Assembly (NCBI GenBank): GCA_029961685.1
Contig: JARWKL010000009.1
Location: forward strand, 22,749,237-22,813,236
From: Aristolochia californica
Taxonomy: Eukaryota; Streptophyta; Magnoliopsida; Piperales; Aristolochiaceae
Reading direction: 5' to 3'
Length of the DNA: 64,000 nucleotides
Part shown: piece after piece, positions 33,855 to 45,776 of the stretch
Layout: every line of letters starts with the position of its first letter
Position numbering within the stretch: position 1 is the first letter of the stretch
The notes under the pieces: generated by a model
Seen by the model: only the letters and a program-made list of their open reading frames with translations
Database searches by the model: none
What the model was told of the DNA's origin: nothing
Position numbers and translations under genes: made by a program

Positions 33855-34400
33855 GACTCTCAATGACCTTCAATTCGTCATTTGTGAATTCCCACAACCA
33901 CCTTTCCTGCTTGAAACAACTGAGTTCATCTCTTTCTCCAATCTAATTCTCTAAGCAGGACAAAAAAATTCCCTCAAGAGCAACGGCTGGTAGTGAGGTG
34001 CACTTTTTATAAAAGAGGTCATGCCCCAGATTTCTCTGCAATAAATTACCTTGTTGACATGTGCAGTTTACTCTTTTTTTTTTCCCTTTCTTTTCTTGCA
34101 TATTTGTTGTCTTTCTTGTAACTTCTGTCATAGTTGGTTGTGGTAAATGTAAAACGGTACAGGTAATTTGCTGCATTACCCATTTGTCTTTTCTCAGCTT
34201 TTGAGATAAGCTTGTGGCCTGTAAGTATGCCTTTATGCTTTATGCTGTTTCCAGCCAAGTCCGGACTATTGGGGCAAATAAAAATTATTTCTTTCTTACC
34301 ATTCATCACTAGAAAAGGGTAGGCCTACTCTTGTTTTGCTTGTTAGAGCAGTGGTGAGTAAACTTTTTTTAGTTTTCTCCTTTACTGCTATGTCACGGGG
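33855..34400 (+). other. 3' UTR and downstream region of the receptor kinase gene
   Basis: Mixed-composition sequence with T-rich stretches and ATATTTGTTG near 34,100, compatible with a 3' UTR. No coding feature. Confidence 0.45.
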
Positions 34401-35350
34401 TGTCCCAGCTCCTTCAGGATGAACCCCCCCTTCGTTGTGACTTTTATTTCCTTTGAGAGAAATGAAAGATTAAATTTCTTCTTGGCCTAGAAATTCTTTC
34501 CAAACCCCCCGGACAGTCTAACAGAGACGAACAGATTTTGGTTCATGGTTTGGCTTCTAACGTTCGACCACCAGAGGGTACAGGTGTTGCTTAAGACTGT
34601 TGCTGTTGAATCTTTCAGTTACGGCCCCATCTCAGTGGAGTGGCTTGGATTCTCGTCACTTATGGCAGAAGGTGACCATTACAGTCCATTCCGAGAGCCA
34701 ATTTGTGTTTCCGTTGGTTGCATACTTCTCTTCTATGATCGTGGACCCCAGAAGCCTATCATCCCTTAGGGACCATCTCTGATCGTCACGGGTGAATTCA
34801 CATTGGTTGGTGCGCAAGCAGGTTCAATCCTCAACCACTTCCTTGACGGAGATACTGACCGGCTGGCCGCGGCAGCAGCAGCGGCTTTTCTGGATCCTGA
34901 TGACCCATTTGGTTACTTGATTTCATCCTCGGAAAATACTTGCATTTTACTTTCGGTCAAATGTGGATTCGTGTCTGGCCACTGTGCAAACTCTTCCTTC
35001 CATCTTTCTGTAGGAGACCTGTCATGGTCGCTTTCGCTACAGATCATCCGACTTGTCCTTTCTAGGGACAAAAAGCTGCATCTTTACCTTCTCCACGTTT
35101 GAGCTCTGCAGAGGCTTGAAGAGGAAGTACGGACAGACCTTCGTGCTTGGTGGAAACTAGAACTTTTAACAGCTTTTATATCCCATTGGAGCCTCTGATA
35201 TGTAAAGCAAATCGAATTGCTTGACTGCGTCTATGAAAAAGTTTTCTCTGTACGAATTGTTTACCAGGCACGATTCAGAAGATGAAAAGACGGGGGTGAA
35301 GGTGATCAAATGCGGGCGAGAAGAAGAAAGAGCATGAAGTGGATGAGATC
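34401..35350 (+). other. unrecognised partly open region, possible gene remnant
   Basis: Plus-strand frames 34,545-34,769 and 34,803-35,102 are consecutive and in the same reading frame, separated by one stop at 34,767-34,769. Translation includes YGPISVEWLGFSSLMAEGDH, then an Ala run in DRLAAAAAAAFLDPDDPFGY. Composition is richer in G+C than the flanks. I recognise no domain. It could be a decayed gene fragment or chance. Confidence 0.25.
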
Positions 35351-35924
35351 GTCAACCATGCAATTAGGTGTAGAGCGTTCACCAACGATGAGATTAAATG
35401 AATGATAGCTAATGGAGAAAACTCACCAGCAAGCAAAGTGCCTTTTCAGTAGTGGAAATGGATATATATTATAGTAGTGGTTGAACATCCACCACAGTTA
35501 AAAACTCCATGAACAGAGAAACTGGTAGAAATCGAGAGAGCCGTATAATGACAACTCAACAGCAAACTAACAAGTGAATTTGAGAAGAAATTTAAGAAAG
35601 CCGACAGCGAAAGCATTTATTATCTGGAGAGATTCGCAACCTCCTGACGCGATCCACCGAGTCCCTGTTCATTGAGAAAGATTGATTTGGGATGAAATGA
35701 CCATTGAAAAATATGTGTTCGTATGTATTGATGAAAAAATGTCTGGATTTAATTCGAACCAGATAGAGATACAGACAGAACTGTGTGTCAAACTGATAAG
35801 ATGATGATGATCCAACCAGTTTTTGTTTTTGTGTTTTTATCGATATCTACCCGGTTTAATGTTACGAATAAATTGTCTAACGTTACTTCCGTTAAGCAGA
35901 GCACGGTAACGAAGCACATGCGAA
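35351..35924. other. intergenic, nothing recognised
   Basis: No coding frame or known repeat. It ends at the proposed left target duplication of the hAT element. Confidence 0.45.
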
Positions 35925-36694
35925 TAGGGCTAGTATGAATCTAGCTCGAATCTTCCTAAGTTCGAACCAAAACCAGCCTCGAGCTTAAAATTGTTATCGA
36001 GCTTGAGCCCAATAATTTTTACCGAGTTTGAGCTCGAGGTCAAGTTGAGTTCGAGCTTCAATATATATTTAAAATTTGTCAAAAAATACATGTCAAATAA
36101 ATTGTATATAAAATTATGTATACATTTTAAATAAAATTGGGGATACATTTTACATAAAATTGGGCATAACCTCTACTTAAAATTGCGCATAACCTTTATT
36201 TAAAATTGGGCATAGCCTCTACTTAAGAATAGGCATGACCTATGTACTTAATACCTGCATAAATTTGTTTATACACTCCATAAACACTGCATAATATTAG
36301 GAATAAACTCTATACAATAATCAAACACAAAAAAATTAAATGAAATATCAATATCAATTTACAATCACCTAAATAAAAACTATAAATCCAGTATAAATTT
36401 ATAAACTATAGCTCTTTTTCTTCATGCTAGAAAACAATATACTAAGTCCCCGCATGAGCAAAATCTCCACCTATGACAAAAACAAAAAAATAAAACATAT
36501 TATTGTCAGATAAAAAAATACTCTTCCACTACTAGTTACTTAATGTAGTTAAAAATATTAAAATTACTATGATAAGAAAAACATGAAAAATCATGTAACG
36601 GGTAGCATTATCTCTGCAATCTTCTTCTTAGGTTGTAACCATAAAAAAAAATATTTAATAAATAAAACTAAAAAATATCAAAATAAATAATATT

Positions 36695-38798
36695 TTAAAA
36701 TAAATTTACCTTTTGATTTTTCTTGACACCATGTACAGCCCAAACGCAATCACTACCACAAATCAAAGCTTGAATTGTATTTGGAGCCAAGGAAGAACGA
36801 TATGAGTCTATTACTCTACCACCAACACTAAAGGTAGACTCTGAAGCTACTATGGATATGGGAATTATAAGGATGTCTGCTGCCATCTTAGATAATACTC
36901 AAAATTTCATAGGATTCACGTTCCCCAATTCTAAAACATCAAAATCATATTGTGAAGTTTTCTCACAAATATACACACTTTCTTCAAGATAATTTTCCAA
37001 TTTGACCTTTGTGAATTAACTACTTCCACTTGTTTCACATAAGTCTTTAACTTTGACCCAACACTAAAGGTAGACTCTAGAGCTAATGTGGATATGGGAA
37101 TTATAAGGATGTCTGTTGCCATCTTAGATAATACCCGAAATTTCATATGATTCACTTTCTCCCATTCTAAAACATCAAAATTATATTGTGAAGTTTTCTA
37201 AAAAATATACACACTTCTTCAAGATAATTTTCCAATTCTGACCTTGGTAAATTAACTACTTCCACTTGTTTCACATAAGTCATTAACTTTGACCAACTTG
37301 AAGTTGATGAAGAATATGACCTACGACTTGTGGAAACGCCCATAGAGCTAGTACTTGAAGCAATCCCTTCATTTATAATATCCACATTATATAAGGATAC
37401 ATATTCATCGTAAATCTCATATAAGGTACGACAAACTAAGTTTATATTCATCGTTGCTTCCTCATAATATATCTCTAGAAACACATTTCGGTCAACCCTA
37501 ATTTGATCCTTGGATCCAAAAATGAAGCAACAACCATCAATAAATTGCATTCACCCCAATACTTCTCAAATTTCTCTTTCATTCTGCTAACCATTGTCCT
37601 AATGAAAATATTTTTATTTGTATAAAAAAAATATTTTTATTTGTATAAAAAAAATTAGAACTTCTTTTACCCTATATATCTCAATAAGGTACAAATTAAA
37701 AGTAGGGTAGTCACTCCCAGAAATTATATTAGTAACTACATTAAAAACTTTTAGAATCTCACATACCATTTCAACCTTTTCCCATTCATCAAGACTTTGC
37801 AACAATCATAAGTTAGTTCTCTAACTTGAAATTTAGGGAATTCATCTTTGAATTTTAATATAAAAGACAACATGTCATAAGTAGAGTTCCAACGAGTTGG
37901 GCAATCAATAACCAACCTTTTTTCACCTAGTTTTATTTGTTGTACAATTTTAAAAAACAGTGTGAAGTCTAGCCTCAAACAAATTTATGTATTTGACACT
38001 CACACACACATTCTCAATGATATCCTTAATCTGAACAAGACCATCTTGGACTAATAAGTTTAGAATATGAGCACAACAACGCACATGAAATAACTTCCCT
38101 CTATAAACCAATTTCTTTTTTCTTGAAAAATCTTCTTTCAAAATTCTCAGACAAACATCATATGCAACGTTATCAACTAAGATACTAAATACTTTATTTT
38201 CAATTTCCCAATCTTTCAAACACTTGTAAATAGCATCGGCTATGTCAACACCACGAGGAGGAGGATGAACATGCACAAAACTCTCAAGACTCATTTTTGT
38301 AGCTTCCAATTACTGTCAATAAAATGCCCAGTAATAACCATATATTCAATCTTTTGATTCTGAGACTTCCAAAGATCTGTAGTAATACTAATCTTGCTAA
38401 TCTTTTTTAATAAAATTTTCAATTGCTCATAATTCACATTTGCCATCTTCATTACAAAATTCAATCCCTCCTCTTCTACTATCATTAATGGATGTTCATG
38501 CATAAGAATCCAATGACTAATGAGTACTCTCATTTTAGCTTGATCATATTTGCCTCCAAAATCCATAAAAAGAAGTCCAAATGGACTCTAATCAACATTA
38601 GACCCCACTGGTTGAAAGTTTATGGTTTTTCGATTTTCTCATTTCCATTTTTCTACCAGGACAGCATTTCAAATGTCGACTCATATGTGTGGTGAATCCC
38701 CTACTAATAATACTCAAATTGGTTTTACAATGAACATATTGAGCCTTTTTTGTACCATTAAGTGAGACTTCTTTGAATTTCAATCCCACATGAGACAT
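36695..38798 (-). pseudogene. hAT transposase (RICESLEEPER/DAYSLEEPER-like), multiply frameshifted
   Basis: Minus-strand order: a BED-type zinc finger around 38,798-38,598 (AQYVHCKTNLSIISRGFTTH and the paired His of HMSRHLKCC); the catalytic region with SKISITTDLWKSQNQK and VITGHFIDSNWKLQK (38,566-38,291); CLKDWEIENKVFSILVDNVA and FHVRCCAHILNLLVQDGL (38,309-37,950); VIDCPTRWNSTYDML (37,978-37,751); a segment with PTFNLYLIEI (37,805-37,614); and the C-terminal dimerisation region with [20 protein letters not shown] and [20 protein letters not shown] (36,886-36,695). All hAT landmarks are present but frames change at least five times. In an active element the protein excises and reinserts the DNA. 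Confidence 0.9.
36823..37294 (-). repeat. 236-bp tandem duplication in the hAT dimerisation region
   Basis: Copies 36,823-37,058 and 37,059-37,294 share near-identical sequence. Each encodes, in part, the [19 protein letters not shown] motif, [12 protein letters not shown] and TYVKQVEVVN. The joint occurs after ESTFSVG. The second ESTFSVG-containing copy is cut short, so only the copy nearest the transposase end continues to the YRSSL motif. Confidence 0.85.
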
Positions 38799-39461
38799 TT
38801 TTTGTCTTTTTGAAGTATGGGTAGAGTCACCTTCATCCTGGTACCTTCATCTGGTCCCACTTCTGTTACATTAATAGTTCTAGAGGGTAGGGACTTTGGT
38901 GGAGTTGAATCACTATCTATGGCCACACTAGAACTAGTGTTAATTATTTATGTCAATTGAGGAGGACGTGTTGACATTCTTACTTCTATAAAAAAAATTA
39001 CAAATTAAAAACAAAAAGAAAAAAAAAATCCAAACAACAAAGATCCTACACATAATCTAAAATACTTATCAGCAATAACGAGAACAATGCCTACGAAGAT
39101 TAACAGTTCTAGAGGGAACACTTTAATGACATTGATAGAAAAAGACAAAGCAAGATTATAAAAAATCCTCAAGTAGGAACTTGTATGTACCTCCTTAGGG
39201 AGGTTTCTACATTAACGATAACTTCATAACACAATATCCTAAAATGAAATTACCCAAATACTTGACCTTTAACTTTCTTATATCTCTAAAAAAAATCATA
39301 TTAGGTAGTCATTATATGCATTTCTGATTGCAAAGTTTATCCATTATGGAGAAGTGTCTAGAACTCAATATTTTGCATTTGTGTTTGAAACTTCATATTC
39401 CACTTGATTTTGCTATAAAAATGTTTTGCATATTAGTGACTCACATAATAATTATTTGGAC

Positions 39462-39517
<56 letters not shown>

Positions 39518-41247
39518 TTGTTTCTTTTGAGCAGTGATTTAAGAACTAGTTTTTTCTTTGAAACCTTTGTACAAGGTCTTAGTGTTTGGAGTTTGAGGTT
39601 CAAAGAAATATAAAATGTTGCTATTTGCTTTTTCTAGATTTACAATGAGATTTTATCTCACCATTTTCTGTTATTTCTAGATGATTTATTTTTCAATGAC
39701 TATTTTTACCTTTAAGCGAGTAAGTCTAAGGTATTTTAGTTCATTGTAGTTACTACATTTTTATATTGAATTAGGGAAAGAGATCTCATTATGCTCAATC
39801 CACCTTTCTGATCTCTCTCTCACAGCTCATCTCTCTCTCGCTCTCATTCTCTTTCACACACACACACACTTCTCCTTTCCCTCTTCTTTCTTCTCAATCT
39901 CACTTTTTCTCTTAGTATTCTCTTCTCAGAAAGAGTAATAGGATTTCATGGGGATAATGTAAAAAGTTCATGGGTTTGATACTGACTTGAGAAACTTTCA
40001 GAGAAGGTAGAGTCCAAAGTATAGGTTAATGAACACCCTCATTTGCCAAATATTTGGCTTCATGTTGGTCTTTATCACTTGCACTTGGACTGACAGTTAT
40101 TAAGAGAGTGATTTCTATTGATGATTAATTCAATTCAAAGGTTAAAACAGTTTCAAGCTTCTCAAAGAGTTTCAAGCTTGCTCCTAAGTTATTTTGTATA
40201 CATTGTATCATATCTCAATAATTGTTGTTGTTTTCTATATTGTCATGTTGTTTTGTTAATAGTATAAACATAACATCAGCAAGTAAATAACCTGGCGAGC
40301 TAATCTCCTATACGCAGCTTTAATCTCTTTACTGCTCAAGTAGGAACTTCTATGTACCTCCTTATCAAAACAGATATAGAGCACTATCGCCCCCGTTTCT
40401 GTTAGCCCCGAGGCTCTCAATGATGTGGTTTGCTCGTTCACCAGAGATCCCCCCTTAAAAAGGTGAAGGAAACACGAGTTGGTGAGTTAAAACATTAATA
40501 CAAAATAATTAAAACGCAAAACACAATAGAACGGTAAGAACTAAAAACATAAAAATCAACAGTCGGGGAGAATGAGATTGCCTTTAAAAAATAAGTAGGA
40601 AGGATCTCGTAAAATAGCATCAGCATGAGGCATTCGTCTGATCAAAGATAAATAATGGAATATAGAAGATAAAAATGAAAAAAAAAACCTAGAAGATTAA
40701 GAATAAAACAACTTACCTACCTCTTTCCGTCACTTCCATTGGCAAGGAAGAAGTTCGGAGAAAAAACTCGAAGAGGAAGAAGATCAGAGAGGAAGAAATC
40801 ACAAAGGAAAAAATGAGAGACAGAGATTGAGATTGAGAGTAAAGAATCGATGAGGGAAAATGAGGAATAAGAAGAAGAAACCCCCCATTTTCGTTGAATC
40901 GCTGTCTGACGAGTGACGAAGGGCGATCTCTATTCCCTGATTCACACCGAGAGAATGAAAGCAGAAGATGACCTCCCGCTCGGAGCTCTTGCTCAGACAA
41001 AGCTCCCGAATCCCTGATTTCCCGAAGTCCCACCCACCTGACTCCCTCCCCAAATCCCGGGCCGCTAGTTAAGTTAAGGAGCCGTTTCGTGAGTTTTTGA
41101 ACCGAACCATGGGTCGATCGAACTCGACTCGTTAACTTAAACGAGTCTTATCCGGATCTCGAACTCGGTTCGAAATCTGGATAAATCGAATCGAACCAAG
41201 CCGAGTTCAAGCAGTTCGCGAACCGGCTGGGTTCGATGTCACCCCTT
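38799..41247 (-). other. 5' half of the hAT element, non-coding
   Basis: Between the BED finger and the right end there is no further transposase domain. It holds a (TC)n run (39,464-39,513), other CT-rich stretches (39,810-39,920), and minus-strand frames at 41,053-40,713 that look like a leader or first-exon region. By position it should contain the transposase promoter and 5' UTR. Confidence 0.45.
39464..39513 (+). repeat. (TC)n microsatellite
   Basis: About 24 uninterrupted TC units inside the hAT element. Confidence 0.95.
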
Positions 41248-41594
41248 CCTGCGAGAACTTTTCTATAATAAATAGCCTGTTGCCTTTACTTTGAAAACCT
41301 TTGCTGGAACAGCTAAAATTTACTACCAGTAATGTGCTTTATTACTTGCCCATCATTCTCCTTCTTTTTCTTGCTGGTCAGAATGATCCGTCACTGCCAT
41401 CCTACCTCCCTTCCCCTTTCTTACAAAGAGGGGCCTTGAAGCCGAGTAAAACCCAGTTTCATGGTAACGTTCCAGAGGATGAACTGATAGGCCGGACTTC
41501 TGGCGCTGCTAATGGAGACATTAGATTTCAACGTTTAATTGCAAATGGGTGCATTGGATTCGAATACTTAAAACCATAAATCTAAATATTGAAC

Positions 41595-42530
41595 TTACTG
41601 CCAAGGTAAGTCACCAACACTCTTCCAACTTCCATTGCTGTCTCCGTATGATAGGGAAAACGCAGACACCTCACCAAACAACTGCAAATTTGGTTTGAAG
41701 TACCTGCCTGAAAGACGGAAGAAACAAAAACCATATTAAACTAAATTAAGAGAAGAAGATAAAGAAAAGTCCTCGTGTCAATCCGCCATTTAACACTGCA
41801 AGTCTGAAACAAATTCCATCCATGTTCACCTTCACATATGACCACCTTTCTCTGCTCTGTATTTCTTGAGTTTCATCATATTCATCTGAGAGGATTGGGT
41901 ATGACTGATTCTGGAGCTATGCAGGTTCAACCCTGTGCGATGTATAATATACCCATATTAACTTGGCTCTAGAACTGTTAGACCAAAAGAGAGTTATAAA
42001 TAGCCAACCCATCTTGCACAATCTACTCTTGAGTTATAGCTACTTTTAACTGCATCTGTAAGTCTTCTGTTTTTTAAGGAGACCTCAACTGTGCTACAAT
42101 TATCAGCCCTCCAATAGAAGTGAGAACATCCAAATGACATCAATGGTCCCAAGAGCTTAAGAACACTAGTAAAGAGAGAACTGGGATTATCAAGACGAAT
42201 AATACTAGGAGGGGTTCTCTGTCTGGACTCTCCAGTCGAATCACTGCAAGAACAAATAAAGTTGAAGAAAGATATAGTCTGAATTGAATGCATACAGTGT
42301 CCAGATGAGTGTGCTTCAAGTTGCAGAGAACCACAAAGACGCAGAACCAAATCAAATCTTTCCACTTTTCTTTGCTGACAAATGGACTCTGAAACTATGG
42401 TGTTAAAATCCATCAAACCTTGCACTTGGGAGCTGCATGATAACCTAACTGCAAAAACAAACAACTTTAGGAACTTCGGGACAAAAGGATGGATAAGTGA
42501 ATAGACTGAATACTGAACACCCATCATCAA
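41595..42530 (-). pseudogene. 3' exons of an unrecognised multi-exon gene, truncated upstream
   Basis: Terminal exon 41,707-41,595 (acceptor TCTTTCAG/GCAGG, stop at 41,595) reads RYFKPNLQLFGEVSAFSLSY and ends VGDLPWQ. Upstream coding-like pieces on the same strand are about 41,920-41,780 (YPILSDEYDETQEIQSRERW, SYVKVNMDGICFRLAV), 42,240-42,010 (IIRLDNPSSLFTSVLKLLGP, WRADNCSTVEVSLKNRRLTD) and 42,450-42,300 (SCSSQVQGLMDFNTIVSES, RKVERFDLVLRLCGSLQLE). Each piece has plausible splice signals and protein-like composition, so a real gene is likely, but I do not recognise the family. Upstream sequence ends at copia element 4 (42,729), and the far side of that element is the mS35 gene, so the 5' part is missing here. 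Exon limits other than the last are approximate. Confidence 0.5.
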
Positions 42531-42728
42531 TCATGTGAGTCATTTATCTTCCACCACAATTGGCATGGAAGACTACATGTCCATGATCAGATGAGCAAAG
42601 ATGCCCCATGTTCAGCCAAAAGAGGTTCTGCCACCTGCCTGCAAAGATGTCCATACAATGGGTTAGTTTCTTATTCGAATTAGTGGCACACTAGGAAGTG
42701 GTAACAATACTTTTTTCCTTTTGTACTT

Positions 42729-43039
42729 GAAAAATATATGATTTAAGGAGAAAATAGAGGAGGAAAACCGGAAGAGGAGCAGTTTTGCTGCCTTGGAGTC
42801 TAAGCCAAAAAGGCCCTCCAACCTATTTATAATCAGGCTTTGAGTAAAAATTTACAAAAGGATAAAAATGCTCCTCAATACTCAAAATTACATCTCCTAA
42901 AATACATGTCTAAATTGAATAAAAAATTAACTAGAGATAAAATAAAACATTATCTATCTAATAACCATACTATAAGAGAAAAATGTAATGTGAAAAATAT
43001 ACAAAATGAAAAAAATACCCCTAGACTTGTATTTTAACA
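42729..43039 (-). repeat. 3' LTR of copia element 4
   Basis: The minus strand starts TGTTAAAATACAAGTC after the polypurine tract. It shares with the 5' LTR the words GCCAAAAAGGCCCTCCAAC and CCTCAATACTCAAAATTA in the same order. The left limit is set by the end of similarity. Confidence 0.78.
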
Positions 43040-43059
43040 CTCCCCCCTCAAGTTGGAGA

Positions 43060-44816
43060 GTAGATATATAAAAGAATCTCAGCTTGTCACTAATGGATAC
43101 ATATTCATGTCTTCCCAAAGGTTTTGTAAACATATCTACTAACTGGTTTGAAGACTTTACGTAAGAGTTACCTCCTTCTCATGCATAATTGCATATCTAA
43201 TAAAGTGTTTCATTCTCTCATGTAATACAAGGTTGCTTGCAATAAAAATGGCTACCTGGTTATCACAATTCATAACCATAGGGTCAGGTAACGTAAAGAA
43301 GCACTGACTTAATCCACATAAACTCACTAACCATATAAGTCATTGCTCGATTCTTGGCCTCTGCACTGAAACTAGCCACAACCTTCTATTTCTTACTTTT
43401 CCAGCTTACCACGTTGCCTCCAACAAAACATTAGTAACCTGACGTAGAACGTCTATCCATTTTACACCCAACATAATCAGCATCAAAATACCCAAGTACA
43501 TCAACTTGCTCATTCTGAGTATACAGAAGACCTTTTCTAGGTGCACCCTTCAAGTACTTCAAGATCCTTTGAGAATCTTCTAAATAAACTTTCTAAGGAT
43601 TTTCCATGAACTGGCTCACAACTCCCACAAATATCCGCCCTGGTAACTGTAGCATAGATCAATTTACCTACTAACCGTCAATATTGGTTTTATCCTTGAG
43701 TGTAGGACCAAGGGTGTCATGTAAATTATGATTAACTTCCATGGGGGTGTTTATAGGTTTAGCACCTAATAAACCATACTCATGTAACATATCCAATATA
43801 TATTTTCTTTGAGAAAGAACAATACCTCGCTTGCTACGAGCGACTTTAATGCCAAGGAAGTATTTGAGAGAGCCCAAATCCTTTGTCATAAATGTGAGGC
43901 CAAATATTGTTTAACTTCTGCAATAATATCAAGATCATCACCAGATAATACAATGTCATCTACATAGACAACCAAAACCACCATACCAGTCTTCCTTTTA
44001 AGTAGGAACATAGAATGATCATAATAGCTCCTAAACTGTAGTACATCATCACTAAACTTTTCAAACCAGGCCCGTGGACTCTATTTAAGTCCATAAATAT
44101 CCTTTTGTAGCTTACACACCTTTCTTTTCTCCCCCTAAGCAACATACCCTGGAACTTGCTATGTATATACTTCCTCATATAGATCACCATATAGAAAGGT
44201 TCCCATCAAGCTGAAAGATAGGCCAACACTTATTAATAGCCACAAATATTAAGATACGTATCGAAGAAGTCGGGTCACAGGAGAAAATGTCTCAAAAACA
44301 TCAACTCCAAAAGTTTGTATATACCCCTTCGCTACCAGTCAAGCTTTATACTATTTAATAGAGACATTAACATTATATTTGGTATTATGAACCCAACGAC
44401 ACCCGACAATAGTTGTTCCGGCAGGTGGATCACATAGACGTTATGTTCCCAAAGACACCAAAGCACTCATTTCATCATCCATAGCTGGTTTCCATTTTGG
44501 AAAGCATAAGGCTTCCTGCACTGAATGAGGTATATGAGAAGTAAACAATGACATAGCAAAAGACTTGAAGGATGAGAATAAAAAATAAAGAGACATATTT
44601 GGATATCGAATGAGAAGTACAAGATTGTTTACCTATTCGTAGACTAATAAGCAGGTCAAAATCAAAGACAATAGGATCTGCGGGCAATGAGGAAGTTGGT
44701 GGATCATGATAAGGGAACTTTGTAGAGGTAACTACTAGAGATACTAAAGGAGCATGAGAGCGACAACTGTAAAAGTGGAGAGGCAATGAAGAATTCGATG
44801 AAGCTAGTACATCCAA
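43060..44816 (-). pseudogene. copia 4 reverse transcriptase and RNase H
   Basis: RT is readable over several frames: KMETSYG-like start (44,480), the region around 44,190-43,960, and LKYFLGIKVARSKRGIVLSQ with KYILDMLHEYGLLGAKPIN (43,889-43,671). The YVDD box region at about 43,970 reads VVYVDDIVLSGDDL. RNase H from 43,660 is present only as stop-filled remnants (YILCHYK-like, ARSSAEA-like around 43,360). It is non-functional. Confidence 0.8.
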
Positions 44817-44931
44817 AACTACAACAAGAACATGACTATCTAAATGAGATTCATGTTATATAAGAAACTCAGTAAATGATGAAAAATACGGAGTGTGATT
44901 GACTAACACATATATCTTCCGTCGAATAGGA

Positions 44932-45492
44932 TCATAACATTTGTACTCTTTTTATCAATGAGAATATCCTAGAAAAAACACATTTGACAGACCAAGGTGA
45001 CAACTTATCAACCAAAGTTCCAAACATACAAACAAAACAAATACATCCTAAAATACGAGGAGACATAAAAAATTTACAATTGGGCTTTAAAACCTGAAGA
45101 AGAACTTTACCACTCAAAATAGATGAGGGCATACGATTAACCAAGTAGCACAAAGTTAAAACTGCATCTCCCCTAAAAGATTTAGGAACATTCATATGCA
45201 GTATTAGTGCCTATGTAACTTCAAGGAGATATCTATTTTTTCTTTCAGCCACCCCATTTTGTTGTGGTGTATAAGGGCAGGACATTTTATAGGTTATACC
45301 ATGAGAAACACAAAATATTGAAAATTTATGGTTAAGATATTCCAAATCATTGTTAGTATGAAGCACATGAACACAAACACCAAATTGATTTTTTATTTCA
45401 TTGAAAAAAATAAGGAATACATCAAATACTTTGGACTTCTCCAATAGGAGATACGCCCAAGTGACTCTATTGAAATCATCAATGAACAACAC
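44932..45492 (-). pseudogene. copia 4 integrase core
   Basis: Two minus-strand frames: 45,492-45,211 with MLFIDDFNRVTWAYLLLEKS (first Asp), VHVLHTNNDLEYLNHKFSIF (second Asp, usually SDNG.EY) and CPYTPQQNGVAERKNRYLLE (Glu); then 45,195-44,932 with PKSFRGDAVLTLCYLVNRMP. All three catalytic acids remain although the second motif is altered (TNND). The frames do not join. Confidence 0.85.
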
Positions 45493-45776
45493 AAAATACT
45501 TAAAACCAAATGGACTAGGAACCCGACATGGACCCTATACATCATAGTGGATTAATTCAAACAACTTGGGGCTTTGACTAAAACTAACTCGGAAACTAGA
45601 GTGACAAAGCTTTTCCAGTTGACAGGATTCACAATCAAATGAAATATCGGATGGCAAAGAAAGAAAACACTGACATAACTTAGCTAGTTAGGGATGTCCC
45701 AACGCAGATGCCACAAGTAAGAAGAATTTGTAGTAGTGATAGCTACAACTCGATAAACGAATACATTATCCAACAT

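Larger units (their letters stand above)
35925..41247 (-). mobile_element. hAT-superfamily DNA transposon (about 5.3 kb, inactive)
   Basis: The left end reads TAGGGCTAGTATGAATC. The right end, reverse complemented, reads AAGGGGTGACATCGAAC, so the termini are imperfect inverted repeats of the hAT type (T/CAGGGGTG). The flanks CATGCGAA (35,917-35,924) and CCTGCGAG (41,248-41,255) agree at six of eight bases, as expected for an aged 8-bp hAT target duplication. Subterminal regions at both ends carry repeated CGAGCT/GAACTCG words, common in hAT ends. A decayed hAT transposase lies inside on the minus strand. Ends are inferred by eye. Confidence 0.72.

Noticed and set aside
41301..41579. 92-residue plus-strand frame
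   Set aside because: Lies antisense to the 3' flank of the unrecognised minus-strand gene and shows no similarity.
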